Counted from the first letter of the stretch, positions 47,161-56,921 are shown. The stretch is DNA of 64,000 nucleotides from Bacteroidota bacterium (GCA_023426145.1 JAFABG010000031.1:173951-237950); one strand, 5' to 3'. Program-made: numbers and translations. Notes: a model not told the origin generated them from the letters alone.

Positions 47161-47276
47161 CTGCTTTTTTGAATTTATATGTTATTGATATTAATAAGAT
47201 ATGCAAAGAGAACAGATTGACGTGAAATGTAAGTGACAAAGAGATTACATCTTTGTATTATTAGTTCATAAATAAA

Positions 47277-47305
47277 ACAGCCCGTCTCATATTGAAACGG
47301 GCTGT
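47277..47305 (-). terminator. Terminator after the sigma-factor gene
   Basis: ACAGCCCGT (47277-47285) pairs with ACGGGCTGT (47297-47305); on the minus strand it is followed by TTTTATTT. It lies 24 bp beyond the stop of the alternative frame at 47329. Confidence 0.75.
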
Positions 47306-47354
47306 AGGGTATAGCTGATGATGGACTCTTATTTGCCTCCGCGGTAGCGTTTGC

Positions 47355-47861
47355 CTACTCCGCCTTCATTACCTGTGCCCGGAGCACTGCCATTAGCTGT
47401 GCCTGTACACGTGCCGGCACCATTAACGCCTCCTTTGTAGCTTTGTTCTCTATTGCTTTTTTGTGCATTAGTGTTGCCACCATGGGCGTTTTGCCCTTTT
47501 TTTGCCCGTAGGCGTTTCCCTGTTGGAATGCAACATTGATGATAGCATATTTCTGTGATAGTTCTTCGAATTGTAATTGCTCTTCAGGTGAAATCGTTGT
47601 TTCGTCTAACCGTATATTCCGAGAGAAATCAAGTCTTATGTCCTGGCGGCGGTAATGGCTTACTACAGAATCTGAAGCCATTTTATATAGCAATGCTTTC
47701 ACATGACTTAGCTCGAATCGCTCACGATGTTCCCAAAACTGCATGAAAACATCTTGAGCAATGTCATCTGCTGTTTCTTCGCTCGAGGTTCGATAGTAAA
47801 TGAACGAACGTATTGAGTCGAAGTAAGTGTCGAAAATATATCGAAATTGCTCTTTATTCAT
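47355..47861 (-). CDS. ECF sigma factor, region 2 only, with an aberrant tail
   Basis: The first roughly 118 residues are an ECF sigma factor: region 2 with YFDSIRSFIYYR, DDIAQDVFMQFWE and a linker reaching SPEEQLQFEELSQKYA. Region 4, which binds the -35 element, should follow (LPEKQR and a helix-turn-helix), but the frame instead reads QQGNAYGQKKGKTPMVAT and stops. From the seven-A run at about 47500 the next frame reads a Gly/Asn-rich peptide (KKGQNAHGGNTNAQ, then GTCTGTANGSAPGTGNEGG) to a stop at 47329. This suggests that a deletion joined the sigma gene to the end of another gene, with or without a slip. The product could not act as a normal sigma factor. No FecR-type anti-sigma gene is adjacent. 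Confidence 0.65.
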   Translation of the reverse strand: MNKEQFRYIFDTYFDSIRSFIYYRTSSEETADDIAQDVFMQFWEHRERFELSHVKALLYKMASDSVVSHYRRQDIRLDFSRNIRLDETTISPEEQLQFEELSQKYAIINVAFQQGNAYGQKKGKTPMVATLMHKKAIENKATKEALMVPARVQAQLMAVLRAQVMKAE

Positions 47862-47960
47862 TTTTCAATTATTATACCGCACAACAGAGAGTTTACCCTA
47901 CTCTAATGAGAACAAAATTATTAGCCTAAGTGTTTTTGTAACATTAGAAGCTTACTAAAG

Positions 47961-47992
47961 GAAAAGGTTCTTTGGGTTTGAAAAGGTTCCTT
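47961..47992 (+). promoter_or_regulatory. Direct repeats upstream of the barrel-protein gene
   Basis: GAAAAGGTTCTTT at 47961 recurs as GAAAAGGTTCCTTT at 47980, 19 bp apart. They sit just upstream of the -7 TATCTTTG at 48007-48014, where an activator could bind. Confidence 0.45.
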
Positions 47993-48039
47993 TCATATTT
48001 ATTTTATATCTTTGTTCTAAATTATTAATACGTCAATTT

Positions 48040-48612
48040 ATGAAACATTTATTCTACGTTTTAGCTCTTACTGTGTCCCTTGGTATGGCAATACCTGCTC
48101 AGGCTCAACTGCATTTCGGAGTGAAGGGCGGGTTGAATTTGTCGAAAGTTAGTTTCTCGCAAAATGATTTTAAGGGAGATAATAAAACAGGTTTCTTTAT
48201 CGGTCCTATGGCAGAATTTACAATTCCAGTAATTGGAATTGGTGTTGATGCTGCTGCTTTATATTCTCAGACTGAGATGCAAGTTAAGGGTCTTGATTCT
48301 GAGGCAAAACTTAAAACATTAGAGATTCCTGTCAATTTGAAGTGGTCTTATGGCTTAGGTAGTATGCTGGGTGTATATATCGCTGCTGGTCCTCAATTCG
48401 GGTTCAATATTGGGAATAAGAATCTCGAATCGTTTGACTTGAAGAAGTCTGGTACAAGTTTTAATGTTGGTGCTGGTGTGAAGCTTATTCGTCATCTGCA
48501 GCTTGGGGTGAATTATAATTTTGCTTTGGGACATACTGGAGTTTTGGAAGCTGATGAGACTTATAAAATAAAGAATAATAACTGGCAGGTATCTGTTGCT
48601 TATCTATTCTAA
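48040..48612 (+). CDS. Small outer-membrane beta-barrel protein
   Basis: A 190-residue secreted protein with a signal peptide ending AQAQ near residue 23. The body LHFGVKGGLNLSKVSF is the start typical of the OMP_b-brl/PorT-like fold, followed by alternating strands and the terminal WQVSVAYLF with a final Phe. About eight strands fit the length. It may serve as a surface or structural protein; no ligand is known. A -7 TATCTTTG at 48007-48014 and paired direct repeats precede it, and a strong terminator follows. It is divergent from the sigma-factor remnant. Confidence 0.88.
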   Translation: MKHLFYVLALTVSLGMAIPAQAQLHFGVKGGLNLSKVSFSQNDFKGDNKTGFFIGPMAEFTIPVIGIGVDAAALYSQTEMQVKGLDSEAKLKTLEIPVNLKWSYGLGSMLGVYIAAGPQFGFNIGNKNLESFDLKKSGTSFNVGAGVKLIRHLQLGVNYNFALGHTGVLEADETYKIKNNNWQVSVAYLF

Positions 48613-48637
48613 GAGTTTTAAAAACGATTATTTTATA

Positions 48638-48683
48638 AAAAATGGTAGTGTAAAAGAGAATTTCTTATGCACTACCATTTTTT
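48638..48683 (+). terminator. Terminator of the barrel-protein gene
   Basis: AAATGGTAGTG pairs with CACTACCATTT around a loop and is followed by a T run. Confidence 0.8.
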
Positions 48684-48781
48684 ATATTTATAGAGTTATT
48701 CCTCTTTTCTCGTCAATTATTCCTCTATGTGGATAAATCATCTCTGTACCTTTGTTCTTTGTTTTCTAAAATCATGTACGT

Positions 48782-50260
48782 ATGAAAAAGACTCTTTTCT
48801 TTTTATTGTTCATCTATCATTATTCAATATTATTTTCGATTTCTCTCCCTGCTTTCCCTGGTGCCGAGGGGTTTGGAAGGTATACCTCTGGTGGGCGAGG
48901 TGGAACAGTCTTCCATGTAACGACTTTAGTTGATGGATCTGAACCAGGAACTTTAAGGTATGCATTATTGCAGAAAGGCCCACGAACAGTTGTTTTCGAT
49001 GTAGCTGGAACCATTTTCCTTCAATCAAAGCTTAGAATTTTTAACGGTGATTTGACTATAGCAGGTCAGACTGCTCCTGGACAAGGAATCTGTATTGCCC
49101 GTTATCCAGTTACTATTGATGCAGATAATGTAATCGTTCGCTATTTGCGTTTTAGAGTAGGTAATGAGAGTGGAGGAGAGCCAGATGGTCTTGGAAGTAC
49201 TGATTGTCGTAATATTATAATTGATCACTGTTCTGTCAGTTGGTCAGTAGATGAAACTTGCTCGGTGTATGGAGGTGAGAATCTGACGGTACAATGGTGC
49301 ATTATATCAGAAAGCTTACGTACAGCTGGACATGTTAAAGGAAAACATGGCTATGGAGCTATTGTGGGAGGGGCTAGAAGTTCGTTTCATCATAATCTAT
49401 TGGCTCATCACGAAAGTCGTGCGCCTCGTCTTGGGCCTCGTCCTTTTACACAAGAGCGTGAATATGTAGATATGCGTAATAATGTTATTTACAACTGGGC
49501 TGGTAATGGTTGCTACGGAGGAGAAGGTATGCGGGTAAATATCGTAAATAATTATTATAAACCCGGACCTGCGACTCCTAAAGATAGTCCAGTTGCTTAT
49601 CGTATAGCGGCTTTAGGGATACGAACAATAGCATATTGTACTAATCGTTCAGGATACGCTAATGTGTGGAAACCGATGGAGCATGTTTGGGGGCGTTATT
49701 ATGTTGATGGGAATGTTGTGGAAGGAAACAAAGAAGTGACACAAGATAATTGGACCAAAGGTATTTATGCACAAATCGATGAGGCAGCATGTGATGATAC
49801 CTTTACAGAAAAAGTAAAACGAGAAATACGACTTTCTGTTCCTCTAGAAACTGATGTGATAACTACTCATTCCGCTGAAGAAGCTTACAGGTTAGTGCTT
49901 GATAATGCAGGTTGCTCAAAGCTACGTGATAGAATTGATCAACGCATTGTTGAAGAGACGAGAAAGGGGACTGCTACTTATGTGGGAAGTGTTACTAAAG
50001 AGGCCAATCTGATGCCTGGACTCATTGATTTGCCTGCTGACGTGAAACCCGTGGGGGCAGACAGCGCATGGCCAGAATTAAGTGATGGAGGGGTCTCGAC
50101 TGCCTTACTGAGAGACTCCGACGGAGACGGTATTCCAGACTGTTGGGAACTTGCGGTAGGATTGAATCCGACGGATAGTACTGATGGTGTAGCTACTACA
50201 TTAAGCCATGAAGGGTATACAAATTTGGAGGTTTACCTGAATAGTTGCACAATAGATTAG
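48782..50260 (+). CDS. Pectate lyase, PL1-like
   Basis: A 492-residue secreted parallel beta-helix protein. The signal peptide spans about 1-22. FPGAEGFGRYTSGGRGG and GTLRYALLQKGPRTVVFDVAG are the lead-in of the pectate lyase family. IIDHCSVSWSVDETCSVYG and HHNLLAHHESRAPRLGPR carry the calcium-binding acids and the catalytic arginine region. The C-terminus has RDSDGDGIPDCWELAVGLNP, a calcium-binding thrombospondin-type-3-like repeat. It would cleave polygalacturonan by beta-elimination outside the cell. It stands alone, not in a PUL; a -7 TACCTTTG at 48747-48754 precedes it. Confidence 0.88.
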   Translation: MKKTLFFLLFIYHYSILFSISLPAFPGAEGFGRYTSGGRGGTVFHVTTLVDGSEPGTLRYALLQKGPRTVVFDVAGTIFLQSKLRIFNGDLTIAGQTAPGQGICIARYPVTIDADNVIVRYLRFRVGNESGGEPDGLGSTDCRNIIIDHCSVSWSVDETCSVYGGENLTVQWCIISESLRTAGHVKGKHGYGAIVGGARSSFHHNLLAHHESRAPRLGPRPFTQEREYVDMRNNVIYNWAGNGCYGGEGMRVNIVNNYYKPGPATPKDSPVAYRIAALGIRTIAYCTNRSGYANVWKPMEHVWGRYYVDGNVVEGNKEVTQDNWTKGIYAQIDEAACDDTFTEKVKREIRLSVPLETDVITTHSAEEAYRLVLDNAGCSKLRDRIDQRIVEETRKGTATYVGSVTKEANLMPGLIDLPADVKPVGADSAWPELSDGGVSTALLRDSDGDGIPDCWELAVGLNPTDSTDGVATTLSHEGYTNLEVYLNSCTID

Positions 50261-50308
50261 ATTGAAAAAAGTCATAGACTCATTTTTTATTGTACTTTTG
50301 TGCTTGCA

Positions 50309-52765
50309 ATGAAAAAGTTTGTAGATGTCATATTACCATTACCGCTACCGAAATGTTTTACTTACTCTTTGCCGGACGACTGTCCCGAAGAAATTGAGAT
50401 TGGTTGTCGGGTGATTGTTCCTTTTGGACGGAAGAAATTCTATACGGCCATTGTTCGTAATGTCCACTATTATGCTCCTACAGAGTATGAAGTTAAAGAA
50501 ATATCTGCATTGCTTGATGCTTCTCCTATCTTATTGCCCAATCAGTTTAAGTTTTGGGAATGGTTGGCAGATTATTATATCTGCACGCAAGGAGACGTTT
50601 ATAAGGCAGCTCTTCCTTCTGGATTGAAATTGGAAAGTGAAACAATTGTTGAATATAACCCAGATTTTGAGATTGATACACCTTTACCCGAGCGTGAACA
50701 GCTTCTTTTAAATTTGCTTTCCTCAGAATCTCAGCAGTGTGTTACAAAGCTCGAAAAAGAAAGTGGCATAAAAAATATTCTTCCAGTAGTCAAATCCTTA
50801 CTTGATAAGGAAGCTATTTTTGTGAAAGAGGAATTGCGGCGTACCTACAAACCAAAGACGGAGGCAAGAGTTCGATTAACTGGTGCCGCTGATGAAAAGA
50901 CCCTCCACATTCTATTTGATCTTTTGTCTCGTGCTCCTAAACAGTTGGCTTTATTGATGAAGTATATTGAATGTTCAGGCATTTTGGGAAGAGAAACGAC
51001 TAAAGAGGTCTCTAAGAAAGAATTGCTTCAGCTTGCTGGGGTGTCTCCTTCGATACTTAATGGTTTAGTAGAGAAAAAGATCTTTGAAGTTTATTTTCAT
51101 GAGGTTGGGCGGCTGAATAAAGAAATGAATGATGTTGTCGAATTAAATCCTTTGAACGAATTTCAGCAGCGTGCACATGGTGAAATAATAAGCTCTTTTC
51201 AAGAAAAAAATGTTTGTTTGCTTCATGGAGTAACTTCTAGTGGCAAAACGGAAGTCTATATTCATCTGATAGAAGAAACGATTCGTCAGGGAAAACAGGT
51301 TTTATATTTATTGCCTGAGATTGCATTGACAGCTCAGATCACCGAGCGCTTGCAACGTGTGTTTGGTTCACGATTAGGTATTTATCACTCTAAGTTCCCT
51401 GATGCTGAACGGGTCGAAATCTGGCAAAAACAGCTTAGTGAGAAAGGATATGACATCATTCTGGGAGTTCGTTCTTCGGTGTTCCTTCCTTTTCGAAATT
51501 TAGGGTTGGTAATAGTTGACGAAGAACATGAGAATACCTATAAACAACAAGATCCTGCACCTCGTTATCATGCGCGTAATGCAGCAATAATATTAGCGGC
51601 TTTGTACGGAGCTAAAACACTTCTTGGTACGGCTACTCCTGCTATAGAGACGTGGCAAAATGCTATTAGTGGTAAATATGGATTCGTTGAACTAAAGGAG
51701 CGATATAAGGAAATTCAACTGCCAGAGATTATTCCTGTAGATATCAAAGAGTTGCATCGTAAAAAGAGGATGGTAGGACAATTTTCTCCATTGCTGCTTC
51801 AGTACATGAAAGAAGCACTCGAAAATGAAGAACAGGTCATACTTTTTCAAAACCGCCGTGGATTTGCCCCTATGGTAGAGTGTCGTACTTGTGGTTGGGT
51901 GCCAAAGTGTAAGAACTGTGATGTGAGTCTTACTTATCATAAAGGTATAAATCAACTGACGTGTCATTATTGTGGCTATACTTACCAATTGCCGAGATCT
52001 TGTCCTGCTTGCGAAGGAACAGAACTTGTTAATCGTGGCTTTGGTACAGAAAAAATTGAAGATGATATAAAAGTACTTTTTCCAGAAGCTGCTGTTGCTC
52101 GAATGGATTTAGACACAACTCGAACTCGTTCAGCTTATGAAAAGATAATCTCAGATTTTGAGAAAGGGAAGACGGATATCCTGATCGGTACGCAAATGGT
52201 ATCTAAGGGGTTGGATTTCGATCACGTAAGTATTGTGGGGATTTTAAATGCGGATACTATGCTTAATTATCCCGATTTTCGCTCTTACGAACGGGCTTTT
52301 CAACTGATGGCTCAAGTTGCAGGACGTGCTGGGCGTAAGAATAGGCGTGGACGGGTTGTTTTGCAAACGAAAAGTATTGATCATCCCATTATCCATCAGG
52401 TTATTGCTAATGATTATGAAGAAATGGTAAACGGACAGCTTGCTGAACGACAAATGTTTCATTATCCTCCTTACTATCGTTTAGTGTATGTTTACTTGAA
52501 GAATCACAATGAGTCTTTATTAGATCAGATGGCAACTGTGATGGCCGATAAGTTAAGAGTGGTATTTGGTAGTCGGGTGTTGGGACCTGACAAACCACCG
52601 GTTGCTCGTATACAAACTTTGTTTATAAAGAAAATAGTATTAAAAATTGAGCAGAATGCTCCAATGGGACGTGCTCGAGAACTTTTAAAGGGTATACAAA
52701 AAGAGATGCTTGAGGATGAACGCTTCAAGTCTTTAATTGTTTATTATGATGTTGATCCAATGTAA
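50309..52765 (+). CDS. priA: Primosomal replication-restart helicase PriA
   Basis: An 818-residue superfamily 2 helicase that reloads the replicative helicase at stalled forks. The N-terminal 3'-DNA-binding domain starts VDVILPLPLPKCFTYSLP. Walker A is GVTSSGKTEVY, the DEEH box is VIVDEEHENTY, and eight zinc-binding cysteines lie in the stretch from CRTCGWVPKCKNCD to CPACEG. Motif VI lies in QVAGRAGRKNRRG. The start is the ATG at 50309; a GTG three codons upstream is less likely. The phosphatase gene follows 9 bp later. Confidence 0.97.
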   Translation: MKKFVDVILPLPLPKCFTYSLPDDCPEEIEIGCRVIVPFGRKKFYTAIVRNVHYYAPTEYEVKEISALLDASPILLPNQFKFWEWLADYYICTQGDVYKAALPSGLKLESETIVEYNPDFEIDTPLPEREQLLLNLLSSESQQCVTKLEKESGIKNILPVVKSLLDKEAIFVKEELRRTYKPKTEARVRLTGAADEKTLHILFDLLSRAPKQLALLMKYIECSGILGRETTKEVSKKELLQLAGVSPSILNGLVEKKIFEVYFHEVGRLNKEMNDVVELNPLNEFQQRAHGEIISSFQEKNVCLLHGVTSSGKTEVYIHLIEETIRQGKQVLYLLPEIALTAQITERLQRVFGSRLGIYHSKFPDAERVEIWQKQLSEKGYDIILGVRSSVFLPFRNLGLVIVDEEHENTYKQQDPAPRYHARNAAIILAALYGAKTLLGTATPAIETWQNAISGKYGFVELKERYKEIQLPEIIPVDIKELHRKKRMVGQFSPLLLQYMKEALENEEQVILFQNRRGFAPMVECRTCGWVPKCKNCDVSLTYHKGINQLTCHYCGYTYQLPRSCPACEGTELVNRGFGTEKIEDDIKVLFPEAAVARMDLDTTRTRSAYEKIISDFEKGKTDILIGTQMVSKGLDFDHVSIVGILNADTMLNYPDFRSYERAFQLMAQVAGRAGRKNRRGRVVLQTKSIDHPIIHQVIANDYEEMVNGQLAERQMFHYPPYYRLVYVYLKNHNESLLDQMATVMADKLRVVFGSRVLGPDKPPVARIQTLFIKKIVLKIEQNAPMGRARELLKGIQKEMLEDERFKSLIVYYDVDPM

Positions 52766-52774
52766 ATGTAACTT

Positions 52775-53245
52775 ATGAAGAGAATATTATTTGTTTGTCT
52801 GGGAAATATATGCCGTAGTTCTACGGCTGAGGGAGTGATGCTACAGTTGATAAAAAAAGCTGGGCTTGAGAAAGAGATTGAAGTTGACTCTGCTGGCATA
52901 TTGTCTTATCATCAAGGCGAACTTCCTGATAGTCGGATGCGTGCTCATGCTGCTCGACGTGGTTACCATTTGACGCATCGGTCGCGTCCTGTGCGAACTG
53001 AAGATTTTTATTCTTTTGATCTGATTCTAGGTATGGATGATCGGAATATTGATGATCTGAAGGAAAGAGCCCCTTCTCCAAAGGAATGGGATAAGATTCA
53101 TCGGATGACTGAATATTGCACAAGCATTCCAGCCGATCATGTGCCTGACCCATATTATGGAGGGGCTGAAGGGTTTGAATATGTACTTGATGTACTTGAG
53201 GATGCTTGCAACGGGTTGCTTAATTCTTTAATTCAGGATAGCTAA
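52775..53245 (+). CDS. Low-molecular-weight protein-tyrosine phosphatase
   Basis: A 156-residue enzyme. The P-loop is VCLGNICRSS, with nucleophile Cys8 and Arg14, and the general acid lies in VPDPYYGG. The usual proline after CRS is replaced by serine, which is a small departure. Such phosphatases counter tyrosine kinases of capsule export in other bacteria; no kinase is nearby. It is co-transcribed with priA, and its last 26 bases overlap the end of the convergent 7TM-HD gene. Confidence 0.93.
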   Translation: MKRILFVCLGNICRSSTAEGVMLQLIKKAGLEKEIEVDSAGILSYHQGELPDSRMRAHAARRGYHLTHRSRPVRTEDFYSFDLILGMDDRNIDDLKERAPSPKEWDKIHRMTEYCTSIPADHVPDPYYGGAEGFEYVLDVLEDACNGLLNSLIQDS

Positions 53246-55292
53246 TCCTGGTGTGATAAGCAATTTTTAGTTTTTCTTTAAACACTGTTTTTATGGTAGC
53301 AATGTCTTTGAAAGTGATAGGACATTCCTTGAAATAACCTTCGGAAACTTGTGAATCTATTATTTTGTCAATCAGGTTACTTATCGTTTCTTCTGTGTAT
53401 TCGGATAAACTCCGGGATGCTGCTTCAACCCCATCTGCCATCATTAGTATGGCTTGCTCTTTAGTAAAAGGATTAGGACCTGGATATGTAAAAAGCTTTT
53501 CGTTTACTTCTTCGTTGGGATGCTCATTCTTCCATGAAATATAAAAAAACTTGGTTTTCCCAAGACCGTGATGCGTGCAGATAAAATCTTTAATAACTTT
53601 AGGTAGATTGTGCTTATCAGCGAGTTTTAATCCATCCGTTACATGATTGATGACTATCTGAGAGCTTTGTTCATAACTTAAGTTTTTGTGGGGATTCACT
53701 CCACCAGATTGATTCTCTGTGAAGAATGCTGGATTTTCCATCTTTCCTATGTCATGATATAAAGCTCCGGTACGGACTAATTGACTCTTTGCTCCAACAC
53801 GAATAGCGGCTTCTGCTGCCAAGTTTGCTACTTGCATGGAATGTTGAAATGTTCCAGGCACACTCTCAGACATTTGCCGAAGTAGGTTGCAATTAATATT
53901 TGAAAGTTCTACTAAAGTTACATTGGAAGTAAAACCAAAGGTTTTCTCTAATAAGAACAATAAGGGATACGTAAATAATAATAAAATGCCGTTAATAATG
54001 AAGTAAGTATACATTCGTGCATTTAACTTCGAGAAGTCATCTGCAAGTCCATTCTCAGTCATTAGCTCAAAAGCAAAATAAATCGTACTATACGTGAGTA
54101 TCACGAGTAATGCTGTACGAAAGAGTTGCGATCTTTGTGATAGTTCCCTAAGACTGAATATAGCTACTAGCCCTGCTGAGAGCTGGGCGAGAATAAATTC
54201 ATGTGGGAATCGCAATGAGATGGAGCAGATTAGTATGGTGATGATATGTGTTAGAAAGGCCGTACGTGAATCGAGAAAGACTCGAATGATGATCGGAAGC
54301 ATAGCATACGGAATCATGTATACATTGAAAAGATTATGTGATATCATGAAAGCAGTTAGTACACTGTATAATACGATCAATGCAAATAGCAGGGATAAAC
54401 TACCTTTTCGCTCGTAATAATCCTTTCTGAATAAATCGATGTAGAGCATGAAAAATAGCATTAATATGCCTACAAAAAGTATTTGACCACCGAGGATGTA
54501 TCGGCTTTGATCCATAGTTTCACTCCGTTTAATCGATTCTTTACGTAAGGATTCAAGGATGTTGTAAGTTTCTTTATTGATAATTTCTCCTCGATCAATA
54601 ATTTTCTGCCCGCTTACTACCAATCCGTTAGCCCAAGCATAATTGCTTAACATATCTTCTTTAGCTGCTTTAGTTCTAGTCTCGTCGGAAGTTAGATTAG
54701 GTGTTATATATTCATTTAAAGAGCATTGACGGAGTATATCACGACTAAAATGCGTCGTATCGGCATCTAATAAATATTCATAGGCGCTTTTCACAGTGAA
54801 AATATTTTCTGTACTTCTGGGATTGGCAAGCTTATCATCTATGATCATAATGTAAGATGTACTGTCTTTATGAAGCTGCTGTATGTTGTCGGTAGAAACA
54901 ATACCAGATTTATAGATTTCTATCAAGGTTCTCTCAATGTACTTTAGGTAATTAATAGAAGGAAGTATGGCTCTAAGTTCCCCTTGATAATCAGCTTTCA
55001 ACCTAGCGATTGCTTTTTCTTCCGTCTTCTTGTCTAACAGATAATAAGGCTGAAATGAGGACAACAGACTATCTTGTTCCCGTTTCACTACTGCATCGTC
55101 TTTGTAAATAGGGAATGCGAATGTAGAAATCAATTGACCATATTTCCAAGGCTTATTTAAATCGAACTGGTAGTTGAATTTTTTGTCACGTGGGAGGAAA
55201 TATACAATTAGAGTTACCGTGGCTACAAACAAAAGTGATTTATATAATAGATCTCTTCGTGAGAACCTCCATTTTTTATTTATATGTTCCAT
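53220..55292 (-). CDS. pgpH: 7TM-HD family cyclic-di-AMP phosphodiesterase
   Basis: A protein of about 690 residues. A membrane segment near residue 20-35 is followed by a large extracytoplasmic domain (about 45-265), seven membrane helices (about 270-465) and a cytoplasmic HD domain with RTGALYHDIGKMENPAFF and the HHG of CTHHGLGKTKF. This is the layout of PgpH, which hydrolyses cyclic di-AMP to pApA. The start MEHINKKWRF is chosen; MR two codons earlier and a longer in-frame ATG at 55331 are alternatives. It overlaps the phosphatase by 26 bp at its 3' end and is divergent from gltX. Confidence 0.93.
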   Translation of the reverse strand: MEHINKKWRFSRRDLLYKSLLFVATVTLIVYFLPRDKKFNYQFDLNKPWKYGQLISTFAFPIYKDDAVVKREQDSLLSSFQPYYLLDKKTEEKAIARLKADYQGELRAILPSINYLKYIERTLIEIYKSGIVSTDNIQQLHKDSTSYIMIIDDKLANPRSTENIFTVKSAYEYLLDADTTHFSRDILRQCSLNEYITPNLTSDETRTKAAKEDMLSNYAWANGLVVSGQKIIDRGEIINKETYNILESLRKESIKRSETMDQSRYILGGQILFVGILMLFFMLYIDLFRKDYYERKGSLSLLFALIVLYSVLTAFMISHNLFNVYMIPYAMLPIIIRVFLDSRTAFLTHIITILICSISLRFPHEFILAQLSAGLVAIFSLRELSQRSQLFRTALLVILTYSTIYFAFELMTENGLADDFSKLNARMYTYFIINGILLLFTYPLLFLLEKTFGFTSNVTLVELSNINCNLLRQMSESVPGTFQHSMQVANLAAEAAIRVGAKSQLVRTGALYHDIGKMENPAFFTENQSGGVNPHKNLSYEQSSQIVINHVTDGLKLADKHNLPKVIKDFICTHHGLGKTKFFYISWKNEHPNEEVNEKLFTYPGPNPFTKEQAILMMADGVEAASRSLSEYTEETISNLIDKIIDSQVSEGYFKECPITFKDIATIKTVFKEKLKIAYHTRISYPELKN

Positions 55293-55386
55293 ACGCATCG
55301 AAATTTTTGCGAAAAGTACAAAAAAAAACAATAGTGTGAAAAAAAAGGCTTAATTTTGCCGCGATTTACCTATACTAACCCAAATT

Positions 55387-56904
55387 ATGGCAGAAAGAAA
55401 AGTAAGAGTTCGTTTTGCTCCGAGTCCTACTGGAGCATTGCACATTGGCGGTGTGCGTACTGCTTTGTATAATTATCTATTTGCGCGTCAGCAAGGCGGA
55501 GATTTGATTTTTCGTATTGAAGATACTGATTCCAACCGGTTTGTGCCGGGGGCGGAAGAGTATATACTCGAGTCGTTTAAGTGGTTGGGTATCCACTTTG
55601 ATGAAGGAGTGAGCTTCGGTGGAGAACATGGCCCGTATCGGCAATCTGAACGCCGCAAAACTTACAAGAAATTTGTACAAGTTTTGCTGGATAATGATAA
55701 AGCATACATCGCTTTTGATACTCCGGAAGAGCTGGACGCTATGCGAGCTAAAATTGCAAATTTCCAATATGATGCATCTACTCGCGGGATGATGCGCAAT
55801 TCTCTGACTATATCGAAAGAGGAAGTAGATACACTGATTGCTGAAGGTAAGCAATATGTGGTGCGGTTTAAAATCGAACCAAACGAGGATGTTCATGTGA
55901 ATGATTTGATTCGTGGTGAAGTCGTAATCAATTCATCTATTTTGGATGATAAGGTTCTTTATAAATCGGCTGATGAGCTACCAACTTATCATCTCGCTAA
56001 TATTGTTGATGATCATTTGATGGAAGTGTCTCATGTTATTCGCGGAGAAGAGTGGTTGCCTTCAGCACCTTTGCATGTGTTGTTATACCGTGCATTTGGC
56101 TGGGAGGATTCCATGCCTGAGTTTGCTCATTTGCCTTTATTGCTTAAACCAGAAGGCAATGGAAAGTTGAGTAAGCGTGACGGCGATCGTTTGGGATTTC
56201 CTGTATTCCCTTTGGAGTGGCATGACCCCAAGACAGGAGAAATCTCTTCGGGATATCGCGAGGCAGGTTATCTGCCTGAAGCAGTAATCAATTTTCTTGC
56301 CTTGTTGGGCTGGAATCCTGGCAATGATTTGGAAGTGATGTCAATGGATGAGTTAGTCCAACTGTTTGACCTTCATCGTTGTAGTAAGTCAGGGGCTAAA
56401 TTCGACTATAAAAAAGGTATTTGGTTCAATCATCAATATATTCAACAAAAATCAAATGAGGAAATTGCTCAATTGTTTCTTCCTATTTTGAAAGAAAAAG
56501 CAGTTGAAGCTCCTTTTGATAAGGTTGTTACGGTGGTGGGCATGATGAAAGACCGTGTAAGTTTTGTTAAAGAATTATGGGACGTTTGTAGCTTCTTTTT
56601 TGTGGCTCCTACTGAATATGATGAAAAGACGGCTAAAAAACGTTGGAAGGAAGATTCAGCAAAATGCATGACCGAACTGGCTGATATTATAGCAGGAATA
56701 GAGGACTTTAGCATAGAAGGGCAAGAAAAGGTGGTTATGGATTGGATTGCTGAAAAGGGCTACCATACTGGAAATATTATGAATGCTTTTCGTCTTACAC
56801 TTGTGGGGGAAGGTAAAGGACCTCACATGTTTGATATCTCTTGGGTTCTTGGGAAAGAAGAAACATTAGCTCGTCTGAAACGTGCAGTAGAGGTGCTTAA
56901 ATAA
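55387..56904 (+). CDS. gltX: Glutamate--tRNA ligase
   Basis: A 505-residue class I aminoacyl-tRNA synthetase. The HIGH-type motif is ALHIGGVRTALYNYL and the KMSKS-type motif GKLSKRDGDR; the C-terminal anticodon-binding region follows. A -7 TAATTTTG lies at 55350-55357. It is followed by waaA 85 bp downstream on the same strand. I cannot tell from the sequence whether it also charges tRNA-Gln, since gatCAB is not in view. Confidence 0.98.
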   Translation: MAERKVRVRFAPSPTGALHIGGVRTALYNYLFARQQGGDLIFRIEDTDSNRFVPGAEEYILESFKWLGIHFDEGVSFGGEHGPYRQSERRKTYKKFVQVLLDNDKAYIAFDTPEELDAMRAKIANFQYDASTRGMMRNSLTISKEEVDTLIAEGKQYVVRFKIEPNEDVHVNDLIRGEVVINSSILDDKVLYKSADELPTYHLANIVDDHLMEVSHVIRGEEWLPSAPLHVLLYRAFGWEDSMPEFAHLPLLLKPEGNGKLSKRDGDRLGFPVFPLEWHDPKTGEISSGYREAGYLPEAVINFLALLGWNPGNDLEVMSMDELVQLFDLHRCSKSGAKFDYKKGIWFNHQYIQQKSNEEIAQLFLPILKEKAVEAPFDKVVTVVGMMKDRVSFVKELWDVCSFFFVAPTEYDEKTAKKRWKEDSAKCMTELADIIAGIEDFSIEGQEKVVMDWIAEKGYHTGNIMNAFRLTLVGEGKGPHMFDISWVLGKEETLARLKRAVEVLK

Positions 56905-56921
56905 TTAAAACTATACATGAT

